Source: Streptomyces sp. MNU76
GTDB lineage: Bacteria; Actinomycetota; Actinomycetes; Streptomycetales; Streptomycetaceae
Assembly (NCBI RefSeq): GCF_020982545.1
Contig: NZ_JAJKLK010000023.1
Location: 149,952-213,951, forward strand
Direction: 5' to 3'
DNA length: 64,000 nt
The first letter of the stretch is position 1; the number at the start of each line of letters is the position of its first letter. Positions 17,617 through 27,174 of this stretch are shown here, piece by piece. A model generated the notes under the pieces. The model did no database searches. It worked only from the letters and a program-made list of their open reading frames with translations, and had not been told where the DNA came from. Position numbers and translations under genes: made by a program.

Positions 17617-19034
17617 ATGCCCGTACCCGTACCGCGGCAGAGAGCGATCCCGGCCGCGGAGAGTGGTCAGGCGCACGCCGCGTCCGCGGCCGGCGGACCG
17701 TCCGGAGAGGGGGCTGCCATGAACGCCTCGGCCCTGGCCCCGACAGACAACTCCACAAACCAGCCCGGCCCCCACGCCGCCGGCCCCGGTGCCACGGGCC
17801 CGGCCCCCAGCCCGGCCCCACCAACCTCACGGTCCTCCTCATAGAGGACGACCCGGCGGGTTCCCTCAACGTGCCCGAACTGCTCGACTCGGCGGGCAAG
17901 CCGATCCGTGTCCGCACCGCCCGCAACCTGACCGAGGCCCAGCGGCTGCTGACCGACGACGTCAACTGCATCCTCCTGGACCTGGCACTCCCGGCCCCGC
18001 CCCGCCCCACCGACCCGGACACCGAGTCGGCCGACGCCCTCGACGACGAACTCGCCGTCCTCAAATACGTCCTGAACCTGGCTCCCCGCCACGCCGTCCT
18101 GGCCCTCACCGACTCCGGCGACGCCGAACGCGGCACGGAGGCGGTTCGAGTGGGCGCACAGGACTACCTGTTCCGGGACGAAGTGGACGGCCGGCTGCTG
18201 AGCCGCGCGATCCGTTACGCGGTGGAGCGCAAGCGGTCCGACACGGCCGAGCGCCGACTCACCGAGTCCAAGCTGCGCGCCCAGGAGAACGCCCGCCTGG
18301 AACGCGGCCTGCTGCCGACCCCCCTCCTGGAGGGCTCGTCCCTGCGGTTCGCCGCCCGCTACCGGCCGGGCCGTTCCCGCGCGCTGCTCGGCGGCGACTT
18401 CTACGACACCGTCCGCACCCCGGACGGCACCGTGCACGTGATGATCGGCGACGTCTGCGGGCACGGCCCGGACGAGGCGGCGCTCGGCGTGGAGCTGCGC
18501 ATCGCCTGGCGGGCGCTGACCTTCGCGGGGCTCTGCGGCGACGAGCTGCTGTCCACGCTCCAGCGCGTCCTGGAGCACGAGCGCGAGAGCGACGAGATCT
18601 TCGCGACGCTCTGCACGGTCGACATCGCCCCCGACGGCCGCCGCGCGGGCCTCTGCCTCGCGGGGCACCCGGCACCGCTGATCGTCCGCCACGGCCAGGG
18701 CGGCCGACCGACCCCGCCGGCGGAGCTGCTGCCGTACGACAACGGCGGCCCGGCCCTCGGTCTGCTGCCGAACGCCCGCTGGCCGCGCACCCAGATCGAA
18801 CTGGGCGCCGCGTGGAGTCTGATGCTCTACACCGACGGCCTGATCGAGGGCCGGATCGGCCAGGGCAAGGAACGGCTGGGCCAGGACGGCATGGTGGAGA
18901 TGGTCCGCCGCCAGCTCGCCGAGGGTCTGCGCGGTGAGGAGCTGCTGCGCGCCGCCGTGAACGAGGTCCGCGACCTCAACGGCGGCGAACTGACCGACGA
19001 TGTGGCGGTCCTCCTGCTGGACCGGGAGGCCTGA
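17617..19034 (+). pseudogene. Response-regulator/PP2C (SpoIIE-type) phosphatase, N-terminal frameshift
   Basis: The expected start MPVPVPRQRAIPAA is at 17617, but that frame ends at 17844 after an Ala/Pro-rich linker. The receiver domain (NLTVLLIEDDPAGSL, CILLDLALP, ALTDSGDAE, GAQDYLF) and the SpoIIE-type PP2C domain (LLGGDFYDTV, GDVCGHGPDEAA, LMLYTDGLIE, LTDDVAVLLL) continue in another frame to TGA 19034, and that frame has no good start codon nearby. The change is needed at about 17780-17840 in a GC-rich run. The domains themselves are intact with all metal-binding Asp motifs, so a sequencing indel is quite possible. Homologues dephosphorylate anti-anti-sigma factors. Confidence 0.8.
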
Positions 19035-19083
19035 GCAGGCTCGGGCTCGGACGAGGCCGGACGAGGCCCGACCTCGAAGGAGG

Positions 19084-19428
19084 TCAGCGGCCGCCGTTGT
19101 AGGGGCCGTACGGGCCGTCGCTGCTGGAGCCCCGGTTGCCGCCGCGGCCACCGCCGCCGGAGATCTGCCGCACTGCGGGGCGTACGTCGACGATGTACAC
19201 GATGCTGGCGATGAGGCCGATGATCGGGAGGAACGACAGCAGCGGGAAGAGCAGGCTGACGACGAGCGCGATCCCGAGGATGACCAGCCAGAAGACCTTG
19301 GTCTGCTTGTCCGTCGCGCGGAACGCGTCCTCCCGCCGGAAGGTGGCGTCGATCAGCGCGAACGCGGCGAGTGCGATCACAGCGAGCTGCAACAGCCCCA
19401 TGAACCCCGCGAAGCCGTTCATCAGCAT
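19084..19428 (-). CDS. DUF2516 family membrane protein
   Basis: 114 aa from ATG 19428 (upstream GTG at 19440 is the alternative). Hydrophobic segments at about residues 6-28, 45-65 and 66-85 indicate three membrane helices. The C-terminal tail is Gly/Arg/Ser-rich with two GPY repeats (DGPYGPYNGGR). DUF2516 is an uncharacterised actinobacterial family. It is convergent with the phosphatase gene. Confidence 0.85.
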   Translation of the reverse strand: MLMNGFAGFMGLLQLAVIALAAFALIDATFRREDAFRATDKQTKVFWLVILGIALVVSLLFPLLSFLPIIGLIASIVYIVDVRPAVRQISGGGGRGGNRGSSSDGPYGPYNGGR

Positions 19429-19651
19429 GGTGCCCACCACCGCCCGTTCCGTTCACGCATCCGAATACCGACCGTCTCTCCCACGCGGCCACCGTACCCG
19501 TAGAACGGGCCGGCCACCCCAAAGGTGCCCGGCCCGTCTCCGTACCGCGAGGTACTGAGAGGCACTACGCACGTACCTGCACGCGTACCCCTCGCTCTGT
19601 CACCGACTCCGTCGTCGGCTATGTCGCCCACTCGGCGGCTCGCCCTGCCGC

Positions 19652-20257
19652 TTACTTGGCGGGCGGGGTGGTCTTCTTGGCGGTCGTCGTCTTGCGCGCC
19701 GGAGCCTTCTTCGGCGCGGCCTTCTTCGCGGCGGGGGCGGGCGCGGCCTGGGCCGGGACCGGCTTCGCGGCCGCCGGCTCGTCCTTGACCTCGACCGGCT
19801 GGGACTTCGGCTCGACGGCGATCGCAAGCTCCTCGATCTCCTCCGCGGCCTCACCGCGCCAGGTGCGCACGGCCTGCTCACCGTGCTCGGCGACGCGCTC
19901 GTACGTCTCGCGGGCCTTGACCGCGTACTCGGCGGCGACGCCGACGCTGCGCAGCGCGAGGTCCTGGGCGGTCTCGCCGAGCTTCTTCAGGTCGGTGTCG
20001 AGGGTGCCGATGATCTCGGTGACCTTGGTCTGGAGGTTCTCCTGGGTCTCCTTGACGCGGGCGGTCGCCTTCTCCTGCACGGCCTTCGGGTCCGTCTGGC
20101 GTACGGCGTCGATCTTGGCCGGCGCCTCGGCGCGCAGCTGCTCGACGAGGCCGGGGACCTTCTTCGCCTGCTGGAGGGCGAGGTCGGCGGTGCCGGCGGC
20201 GAAGTAGAGGGGGGTCGGGTCGCTGACGGCCTTGCGGATGTCGTCGGTGATGGCCAT
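19652..20257 (-). CDS. HbhA-like protein with Lys/Ala/Pro-rich tail
   Basis: 201 aa. The first ~140 residues are a long amphipathic helix or coiled coil rich in Ala, Glu, Lys and Gln (ADLALQQAKKVPGLVEQLRAEAP). The C-terminal 45 residues are a cationic Lys/Ala/Pro tail (AAKKAAPKKAPARK), as in mycobacterial heparin-binding hemagglutinin and histone-like proteins. Role in Streptomyces unknown. It follows the XRE regulator on the same strand by 128 bp. Confidence 0.8.
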   Translation of the reverse strand: MAITDDIRKAVSDPTPLYFAAGTADLALQQAKKVPGLVEQLRAEAPAKIDAVRQTDPKAVQEKATARVKETQENLQTKVTEIIGTLDTDLKKLGETAQDLALRSVGVAAEYAVKARETYERVAEHGEQAVRTWRGEAAEEIEELAIAVEPKSQPVEVKDEPAAAKPVPAQAAPAPAAKKAAPKKAPARKTTTAKKTTPPAK

Positions 20258-20385
20258 GGTGAGGGTCCTCCGGGTTGCTAACTGCTGAGGGTTGGTGGTC
20301 GTTCCGGTCCGCTTCGACGGCTTCGGCGTGGGCTCCGACTCCGGTCTGGGCTTCGGCTTGGACTTCGGCTTCGCGGTAGGCGTGG

Positions 20386-20934
20386 TCAGCTCGCCGTCCG
20401 CCGCGGACCGGCGTCGCCGCCGTCGGCCTTGTGAGAGCCGGGGGCCGGGGCGTCTTCGACGCCCGCGATGTCCGTCCCCGTCGCCGTCGTCGCTGTGGCA
20501 GCTGTTTCGGCGTCGATCCGTATGTCACTCTTCGCCGCGGCCTCGACCTCGGATCCGGCCTCGGATCCCACCTCGACCCCGATCTCGAATCCGTTCTCCT
20601 TGCGGAAGGACTCGTAGATCTGGAGCAGCACCTGCTTCTGCCGCTCGTTCAGCGTGGGATCGGCGAGGATGACAGCGCGCGTCTCGACCTCGTCCCGGTC
20701 CCGCTCGGCGTCGAGGATGCCGGCCCGCACGTACAGCGTCTCGGCGGAGATCCGCAGCGCCTTGGCGACCTGCTGCAGCACCTCCGCGCTCGGCTTGCGC
20801 AGCCCGCGCTCGATCTGGCTCAGATACGGATTGGACACCCCGGCGGCGTCGGCGAGCTGCCTGAGCGACAGCTGCGCGTTTCGCCGCTGTTCACGCAGGT
20901 ACTCACCGAGATTGCCGACGTTGAGCGATGCCAT
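20386..20934 (-). CDS. XRE-family transcriptional regulator
   Basis: 182 aa from ATG 20934 (an upstream ATG at 20952 is possible). The helix-turn-helix spans residues 9-65 (LGEYLREQRRNAQLSLRQLADAAGVSNPYLSQIERGLRKPSAE). A helical middle follows with NERQKQVLLQIYESFR, and then an acidic Ala/Asp/Gly-rich tail. It is likely to act on itself and the HbhA-like gene downstream. The IS256-type left end lies about 90 bp upstream of its start and may affect the promoter. Confidence 0.88.
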   Translation of the reverse strand: MASLNVGNLGEYLREQRRNAQLSLRQLADAAGVSNPYLSQIERGLRKPSAEVLQQVAKALRISAETLYVRAGILDAERDRDEVETRAVILADPTLNERQKQVLLQIYESFRKENGFEIGVEVGSEAGSEVEAAAKSDIRIDAETAATATTATGTDIAGVEDAPAPGSHKADGGDAGPRRTAS

Positions 20935-21073
20935 GCCTCCACCATGCCCCACCCCCGCTAACTATTGCAAGCACCCGCTTGCAAAAGTGCGCTACACCAC
21001 TGCGGGGGACGAGTGAGCCTGAGCAGGGTCTGTACGGTGAGCCGTGTAACTCCCGTTCCTACTGGGAGAGTTG

Positions 21074-21622
21074 ATGCCTACCGTGATGGACAAGAACGAG
21101 CTGAGCCCGGCGTCACCGAGAAGGCGGAGGCGGCAGCGGCCGGACTGGACATGGAGCTGGTGGGCCGGCTGATGGAGCAGGCCCGTTCGCAGGGGCTGGA
21201 GCTGACCGGCGAGGGCGGTCTGCTGCAACAGCTGACGAAGGTGTTCCTGGAATCGGCCCTGGAGGGCGAACTCACCGCTCACCTGGGCCATGAGAAGGGC
21301 GAGCGGGCCGAGGGCGGCAGGAAGAACTACCGCAACGGACACGGCGAGAAGACCGTGAACGCCGATTCCGGCCCGGTCCGCACCGCGGCCCCCCGGGACC
21401 GGGCGGGCAGCTTCGAGCCGCAGATCGTGAAGAAGCGTCAGCGCAGGCTGGGCGGGATCGACGAGATCGTCCTGTCGCTGTCCGCGAAGGGCCTCACCCA
21501 TGGTGAGATCAGCGCTCACCTGCGGGTGATCTACGGCATCGAGGCGTCGAGGACGACGATCTCCACGATCACCGACAGCGTGATGGCCGGCATGGCGGAA
21601 TGGCAGAGCCGCCCGCTCGACC
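21074..21622 (+). pseudogene. IS256-family transposase fragment
   Basis: The likely start ATG 21074 (MPTVMDKNELSP) goes out of frame after about 14 codons. The body (EKAEAAAAGLDMELVGRLMEQ onward) lies in the next frame, matching the copy at 3825: LTGEGGLLQQLTK, KNYRNGHGEKTV, LGGIDEIVLSLSAKGLTHGEISAHL. It stops matching at RPLD, where the IS30 fragment begins, so about 180 residues survive of roughly 410, without the catalytic centre. Dead. Confidence 0.85.
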
Positions 21623-22240
21623 GTGGGCGGTTTCCACTGATCGTTGCGAATGAGCGGTAAGCGAGCTCTCTCGACCAGCGTCTCATGGCCTCGGCCGGGG
21701 TGCGGTCTCCGAGGACGTGGCGGGGACGTTCGTTGAGTTCCCGTTCGACTTGCGTGAGGTCACGGAGAGTGTAGTGAGCGAGGCTGGTGCCCTTGGGGAA
21801 GTACTCCCGCAGCAGCCCGTTGGTGTTCTCGTTGGTGCCGCGCTGCCAGGGTGCGTGTGGATCGCAGAAGTAGATCCGGAAGCCGGTGAGGTGCTCTATT
21901 TCCTCGTGGTGGTGGAGCTCTCGGCCTTGGTCCCAGGTGAGCGTGCGCCGCAGGGAAGCGGGCCAGTCGCCGGTCTGCTCCACGAGCGCATCGCGGACCT
22001 GCGGGGCCTTCCAGCCGCCGGGCAGATGGATGAGCCGGACGTAGCGGGTGGCGCGGTCGACCAGCGTGCCGATCGCGGATCCCTGGCCCTTGCCGACGAT
22101 CAGGTCTCCCTCCCAGTGCCCTGCCTGCCGGCGGCCCTCGGCCTCTCGAGGGCGGGTGTGGACCGGCCTCATGTTCGGGATGGCGTTCTTGGAGGGTATG
22201 CCCCGGCGCTGCTTCTTGCGGCGCGTCCTGCGGGTACGCA
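21623..22240 (-). pseudogene. IS30-family transposase, C-terminal fragment
   Basis: On the minus strand the frame reads KKQRRGIPSKNAIPNMRP, GHWEGDLIVGKGQGSAIGTLVDR, LTWDQGRELHHHEEI, CDPHAPWQRGTNENTNGLLREYFPKGT. These are the integrase-core (DDE) motifs of IS30 transposases. The N-terminal DNA-binding part is gone: an in-frame stop lies just upstream near 22240. No stop precedes the junction at 21622, and the frame runs on into the broken IS256 copy. About 200 aa remain of ~330-380. Confidence 0.85.
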
Positions 22241-22297
22241 GCTACAGACCCACTCCCGTTCGACGCACACCACTCAAGATCGGAACGACAACAGCCA

Positions 22298-23890
22298 CTG
22301 AGCTTGATCATTAACCTCGCTGCTGTTTCAGGCGGACGTGTTCGGTGAGGGTTTCGATTCGTTTCACGGTCTTCCCCGGCTCGTGACGCGGGGCTGGCCT
22401 GCGGTTCTTCGAGCCGGGTGGGCGTCCGGGGCCGGGCTTGGAGGGTCTGGGCACGTCGGCGGGACGGGCTGTCTTCACGCGGAGGTGGCGAAACCCCCGG
22501 CGGACCCGGGCGGGGGTAAGTCGGCGCGGCTCGGCAGGCCGTTCCCAGGGTCGGCGGAGGTCCTCGGCGAGGGGCCGGGCGAGGCGGAGTTGGGTGTGGG
22601 CGGCGATGATCAGCCAGGTCCACAGGTCGGCCGTGTGTGGATCGCGGACCTTGGGGACGGTCCAGCCCAGGGTCTGTTTGAACAGCCGGAAGGTGTGTTC
22701 AAGATCGAATCTGCGGAGGAACGCCTGCCACCGCAGGTCGACGTCCTGTCCGGTCATTCCGGTGCGTGAGGACCACAGCCACACCGGCTTGGGGTCGCGG
22801 TCGCCGGGCAGGTGCCCGACCTTCAGCCGGATCAACGTGCCGTGGATTAAAGGGAGTTCACCGCAGTGGTCGAGCCAGGGGCCACGGGCCTGCAAGCGGG
22901 GGGTGCATCCGGTCCCAGGCGAGGGCTTCGGCCTGGCCGTAGCGGGTGGTGTCGCACGTCGTGGCCTGTTCAGGGGTGTGCCAGGACTCCGGCTTGGAGA
23001 AGGTGAGGACGCCGCCGTGCTTGCGGGGCTGTCCGCCGCGTGGGGTGGAGCGGCGTGGGCCGGCGTCCCGGAGCATGACGCGGTCCGAGCGGAGCCGGCC
23101 GATCAGCTCGACGGGCAGGTCGGCCAGGACGTAGGCGAGGCGGGTGACGTCGTAGCCGGTGTCCATGACGACGAGGATGTCCGCGTCGCCCGGCCGCCAC
23201 TGCCCGGCATGCACCAGCCGGGTGACCACCTCCCGCAGCTGGGTGGCGGTCACCGCGGTGGCATCGTCGGCCGGCCCGAGCCGCATCGCGTCCAGCACGG
23301 CAGTCCAGGACGTGCGTCCCGTCTCCAGTGCGGCGACGAAGGAGTAGGGCCAGCCGGGGATGAACTGATCCGCACTGCGACCCCGCCCGTAGACGTGGCA
23401 GAACAGCAACTCCGGGCTGGTGGGGGCGTCGGGTCGCAGCCAGTTGCTCACGTCCACCGCGAGCACGATCCGCCCGTCGGCGGCTCGCGGCAGCGGCGTG
23501 GAGGCCAGCAGCCTGCGCAGGCGGCGCGGTTCCAGCCAGCCGTGGTTGACGGCGTCGTACATTGCTCCGTGCCCGCGCCGGTGCTCGGCCGTGAGCGTCA
23601 ACTCGACCAGCGAGGTGACCGGGCCGTCCGAGCACAGCACCGCGTCGGTGAGCTCGAAGAGCGCATCCGCCCGGGTGTAGAGGCAGTCGTAGAACTCGAC
23701 ACGAAAGTGGGACAGGACACCCAACGCGGCGTCAGCGGACTGTTCAGCGGCGAGACTCTTCACCAGCGGCCGTTCCTTCACGCGACGTTGCTCGACACCT
23801 CGAAGCGTGAAGAACGGCCGCCCTGCTGTCTCGGGAACGAGCCAAGATCAGCAGGTCAGGTGAACGGCCGAGGTTAAACACCAAGCTGAG
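22298..23890 (-). mobile_element. Insertion sequence of about 1.59 kb with 22-bp terminal inverted repeats
   Basis: The left end 22298-22319 (CTGAGCTTGATCATTAACCTCG) and the inverted right end 23869-23890 match at 18 of 22 positions. One transposase gene fills the element. Its left flank is the IS30 remnant and its right flank is a NUDIX coding stump, so it or an earlier rearrangement cut the NUDIX gene. I see no clear target duplication. Confidence 0.85.
22311..23781 (-). pseudogene. IS4-like DDE transposase, one-base frameshift
   Basis: The N-terminal part starts at 23781 (MKERPLVKSLAAEQSADAALGVLSHFR) and carries VLAVDVSNWLRPDA and ILVVMDTGYDVTRLAYVL, the first DDE aspartates. The C-terminal part (LQARGPWLDHCGELPLIHGTLIRL to TAA 22311) has FDLEHTFRLFKQTLGWT with the catalytic Glu, but lies in another frame. 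The switch falls exactly at six Gs at 22898-22903: five would join WDRMHP to RLQARGPW seamlessly. Total about 490 aa. I recognise it as the putative transposase family common in Streptomyces (NF041680-like, from memory). Confidence 0.85.
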
Positions 23891-24128
23891 CCCTCACTGG
23901 CTCGGTGTGCACGAAGCCGTGGTGCCGGATGCCGCGGTCCCCGATCCCGATGAGGTCGCCTGGCATGGCTGGCTGACGGAGCGGGAGCTGCGGTCGGCCC
24001 TGCAGGAGTGGCGCTTCACCCCCGACAGCCACGCGGCCTTCAGCCGGTATCTCGCGTTCATGGCCGCGCAGTCCGGCTCAGCGATCGAGAGACCCCCTGG
24101 CCAGGGTGCCGGGCCCGACCACGATTGA
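23891..24128 (+). pseudogene. NUDIX hydrolase C-terminal stump
   Basis: The frame is open from the IS edge (SPHWLGVHEAVVPDAAVPDPDEVAWHGWLTERELRSAL, WRFTPDSHAAFSRYL) to TGA 24128. This matches the last ~75 residues of NUDIX proteins related to isopentenyl-diphosphate isomerase. The Nudix box itself is missing, so it cannot be active. The 5' part was removed at the IS junction. A GTG at 23907 could start a short protein but is probably not used. Confidence 0.65.
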
Positions 24129-24170
24129 CCCGCTCCGCCTCGGCCGGGGCGGAGCGGGTCAATCGTGGTC
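24117..24170. terminator. Bidirectional terminator with a perfect 23-bp stem
   Basis: Positions 24117-24139 are the exact reverse complement of 24148-24170, with the 8-nt loop tcggccgg. It overlaps the end of the NUDIX stump and touches the stop codon of the ABC permease on the other strand, serving the convergent pair. Confidence 0.85.
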
Positions 24171-24978
24171 AGCTGCGGACGCCTCGCCTGAAGGCGGACT
24201 TGGACCAGAGGTAGCCGGTGAGGCCGATGGCCACGCACCAGGTCAGGGCTGTCCAGCCGCTGTTGCCGATCTCGGTGCCCATCAGCAGGCCGCGGAGAGT
24301 TTCGTTGATGGGGGTGAAGGGCTGGTGCTCGGCGAACCAGCGCAAGCCGGTCGGCATGGAGTCGGTGGGGACGATGGCGCTGCCCAGGAACGGAAGGAAG
24401 GTGATGGGCATCGGCATGTTGCTGGCGGACTCGATGGTCTTGGCGACCAGGCCCATGCCGGCCGCGAGCCAGGTCAGGGCCAGGGCCAGCACGGTCAGCA
24501 GGCCGGCGGCGGCGAGCCACTCCACGGCGGTGGCGTTCGGCCGGAAGCCGATGGCCAGGGCCACACCGGTGACGGCGACGGTACCGACGACGGTCTGGAC
24601 CAGATTGCCCAGGACGTGCCCGGTGAGGAACGAGGCCCGGGAGATCGACATGGTGCGGAAGCGGTTCACGATGCCCTCGGTCATGTCCATGCACACGCTG
24701 AGGGCGGCTCCGATACAGCCGGTGGCGACGGTCATCAGGATGATGCCGGGTGCGACGTAGTCGATGTAGTCGATGTCGCCGCCCTGCCCGCCTTGTGCCG
24801 CCTGCGGGCCCTGGATACCGGCGCCGAGCGCGCCGCCGAAGGCGTAGTTGAACAGGAGCAGGAAGAGGACCGGCATCATCACGATGGTGATGACGATGGA
24901 CGGATAGCGGATCGCCCGCTTCATGTTGCGGCGGAACATGGTGACGGAGTCACGGGCCGCGTAGCTGATGCTGCTCAT
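24169..24978 (-). CDS. ABC-2 type transporter permease (DrrB-like)
   Basis: 269 aa from ATG 24978, overlapping the ATPase gene by 4 nt (ATGA), so translation is coupled. There are six hydrophobic segments: about residues 25-45, 68-90, 110-135, 140-165, 175-195 and 240-258. The central GHVLGNLVQTVVGTVAV and WFAEHQPFTPINETLRGLL segments are typical of daunorubicin-resistance-type permeases. With the adjoining ATPase it forms an exporter for drugs or lipids. Confidence 0.92.
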   Translation of the reverse strand: MSSISYAARDSVTMFRRNMKRAIRYPSIVITIVMMPVLFLLLFNYAFGGALGAGIQGPQAAQGGQGGDIDYIDYVAPGIILMTVATGCIGAALSVCMDMTEGIVNRFRTMSISRASFLTGHVLGNLVQTVVGTVAVTGVALAIGFRPNATAVEWLAAAGLLTVLALALTWLAAGMGLVAKTIESASNMPMPITFLPFLGSAIVPTDSMPTGLRWFAEHQPFTPINETLRGLLMGTEIGNSGWTALTWCVAIGLTGYLWSKSAFRRGVRS

Positions 24979-26015
24979 CGGGAGATCTCCTGCTGCTTGT
25001 CGCCGGTCAGGGTGAGGAAGACGTCGTCGAGGTCCGGGGTGTGCTGCGAGAGCGCCTCCGGGGTGACGCCGGCGCCGTCGAGGATGTCCAGGACCGCGCG
25101 GAGGGTGAGGACGGTGCCGTCGGAGGGGATCTGAAGGGTGAGTTCCTCGTCGTCGCGGGCGGTCGCGGCGAAGTGGGAGGCGGCCAGTTCCAGAGCCTCG
25201 GGATCGGCGAACCTGAGCGAGATGTGACCGCCGGGGATCAGCCGCTTCAGCTCCTCCGCCGTACCTTCGGCGACCAGCTTTCCGCCGTCGAGCACGGCGA
25301 TGCGGTCGGCCAGTTGGTCGGCCTCCTCCAGGTACTGGGTGGTGAGGAAGATCGTCACGCCGTCCTCGTCGACCAGGGAGCGGATGATCTCCCACATGGT
25401 GCGGCGGGAGCGCGGGTCCAGGCCGGTCGTGGGCTCGTCGAGGAAGATGATCCGCGGGTCGCCGACCAGCGTCATCGCCAGGTCGAGCTTGCGGCGCATC
25501 CCGCCGGAGTAGGTGGCGACGGGCTTGCGGGAGGCCTCGGTGAGGTCGAAGCGGGCGAGCAGGTCGGCGGCGCGGCGCCGGCCCTCGCGGCGGGACAGAT
25601 GGTGCAGGTCCGCCATGAGCATCAGGTTCTCCTCGGCGTTGAGGAGGTTGTCGACGGCGGCGAACTGGCCCGTGACACCGATGAGTTTGCGTACGGCGTC
25701 GGCTTCGCGGTCCAGGTCGTGACCGGCGAGGCGGGCGGTTCCGGAGTCGGCGGCGATGAGCGTCGACAGGATCTGGACGGTCGTGGTCTTGCCCGCGCCG
25801 TTGGGGCCGAGCAGGGCGAAGACGGTGCCGCCCGGGATGTCGAGGTCGATACCGCGCAGGACCTGCTTGTCGCCGTACGACTTGGTGAGGCCGGTGGCGG
25901 TGAGACCGGCAGCGGCGACCGAGGTGCGGTGGGGGCGCGGGGCACTGGTGGCATCTGACGCGCCGGACGACTTTGGCGTGGGCGACTTCGAGATGGGCGA
26001 CTTTGATGTGGGCAT
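24975..26015 (-). CDS. ABC transporter ATP-binding protein (DrrA-like)
   Basis: 346 aa. The first ~35 residues are a Ser/Pro/Lys-rich tail, and the first ten contain a near-repeat (SKSPISKSPTPKS). The nucleotide-binding domain has Walker A GPNGAGKTTT, Q-loop GQFAAVDNLL, signature YSGGMRRKLD, Walker B IIFLDEPTTGLDP and an H-loop position with Gln (LTTQYLEEAD), which is normal in the DrrA group. The C-terminal ~90 residues are the DUF4162-like extension of drug exporters. It drives the permease encoded downstream. Confidence 0.95.
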   Translation of the reverse strand: MPTSKSPISKSPTPKSSGASDATSAPRPHRTSVAAAGLTATGLTKSYGDKQVLRGIDLDIPGGTVFALLGPNGAGKTTTVQILSTLIAADSGTARLAGHDLDREADAVRKLIGVTGQFAAVDNLLNAEENLMLMADLHHLSRREGRRRAADLLARFDLTEASRKPVATYSGGMRRKLDLAMTLVGDPRIIFLDEPTTGLDPRSRRTMWEIIRSLVDEDGVTIFLTTQYLEEADQLADRIAVLDGGKLVAEGTAEELKRLIPGGHISLRFADPEALELAASHFAATARDDEELTLQIPSDGTVLTLRAVLDILDGAGVTPEALSQHTPDLDDVFLTLTGDKQQEISR

Positions 26016-26243
26016 GACAGATAGCTCCTTGGCGGAGAGGAGGGAGAGCGCGTGGAAGGGGAGAAGAGGGGCCGCTCTACGGGGATACGAGCGCGGGCTG
26101 CGCGTTGAGTGCCGACGGAAGCCGAGCCACAGCAGAGCGACGAGCGCCAGCTTCGCAACGGGCCCGGCGGAGAGGGAAGGGCGAGGGTGGGGTGGGGGTC
26201 GGGTGGGGGCGGGGGGCGGAGCTACGGGCGTACGCCCCGCCGG

Positions 26244-27080
26244 TCAGGCGCGGCGGATGTGGATGTCGCCGACGGCGGTGCGGGCGGTGACCTCCACCGT
26301 GTCCGTGGCGTCGCCGGGGCCTTCGGCGGTGCCGAGGGCGCTGCGCAGGACACCGACGTCGGTGTGGACGTCGAGCCAGGCGGCGGTGGTCTCCGGGATG
26401 CCGACCTCCAGGTCACCGACGGAGCCGCGGAGGGTGACCCGGCCCCGAGTGACCCGGCCCAGTCGGATACCTCCGTTGGCCGACTTGGCCTCCACATCGG
26501 AGTGGGCGGTGCCGACATCGATACGCCCGTTCGCGGCGGAGGCCTCCAACGTGCCGGTGATCTCGGCGAGTTCGGTGTCCCCGTTGCCGTTCTTGACGAT
26601 CAGGCCGCCCTCCACCGTGCCGACGGTCACGCGGCCGGCCGCGATGATCTCGACCGAGGCGGTGGCGCGGTCCAGGTGGACCATGCCGAGCTCGCTCTTC
26701 AGCCGGGCGGTGGTGGTCTCCTCGACGTGGAGGTCGCCGACCGAGGTCTTCAGCCGGGTCTCGCCGAGGCGTCCGGAGCAGTGGAAGTCGCCGACCTGGG
26801 TGGTGCCCTCCAGGGTGGAGCCGAACGGCAGGGAGACGGTGATGTCGATGCCGCCGATCTTCCCGAAGGGCGTGCTCTTGCGCGGGCCCTTCACGGTGAG
26901 GACACCGCCGGAGCAGTTCACCTTCGTCTGCTTGACGGCCTTGAGGTCCGCTTCGGAGGACGGGTTGGAGGGCTGGACGTCGACGAACGTCTCGGTGCCG
27001 TCGGTGGCGATGATCCGGGCGTTGCCGATCGCGTACTCGACGATGGCGGTGATCGCCTCGGGGGTTTCGTAGGAAGGCAT
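26244..27080 (-). CDS. DUF4097 beta-repeat (adhesin-like) protein
   Basis: 278 aa from ATG 27080. The C-terminal two thirds are a run of short Val/Gly/Asp-rich beta strands (VGDFHCSG, SVGDLHVEE, VKNGNGDTELAEITG, SANGGIRLG, SVGDLEVG), the DUF4097 solenoid. No signal peptide, so it is probably cytoplasmic or scaffold-like. It sits between an RHH protein and an ABC exporter; this set of four recurs in Streptomyces as far as I recall, and it may be a specificity or sensing component. Confidence 0.88.
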   Translation of the reverse strand: MPSYETPEAITAIVEYAIGNARIIATDGTETFVDVQPSNPSSEADLKAVKQTKVNCSGGVLTVKGPRKSTPFGKIGGIDITVSLPFGSTLEGTTQVGDFHCSGRLGETRLKTSVGDLHVEETTTARLKSELGMVHLDRATASVEIIAAGRVTVGTVEGGLIVKNGNGDTELAEITGTLEASAANGRIDVGTAHSDVEAKSANGGIRLGRVTRGRVTLRGSVGDLEVGIPETTAAWLDVHTDVGVLRSALGTAEGPGDATDTVEVTARTAVGDIHIRRA

Positions 27081-27174
27081 GACGGATCTCCCGTCCTCTC
27101 TGGAGGGGTGGGTGACGGTGATGTGGGGCGGTCGGGCGCACGGGCGGGCGGAGACGAGGCTCCGGCCCGGTGGT

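Larger units (their letters stand above)
21026..22297. mobile_element. Nested insertion-sequence remnants (IS256 interrupted by IS30)
   Basis: An IS256-type left end (GGGTCTGTACGG, as at 3777) starts at 21026. It runs through a transposase until about 21622, where homology to the other copy stops in the middle of the gene. From there an IS30-type fragment in the opposite orientation runs to about 22240. The IS256 right part is missing. Order of events inferred: IS256 insertion, IS30 insertion, then loss of the right side when or before the IS at 22298 arrived. Confidence 0.8.
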
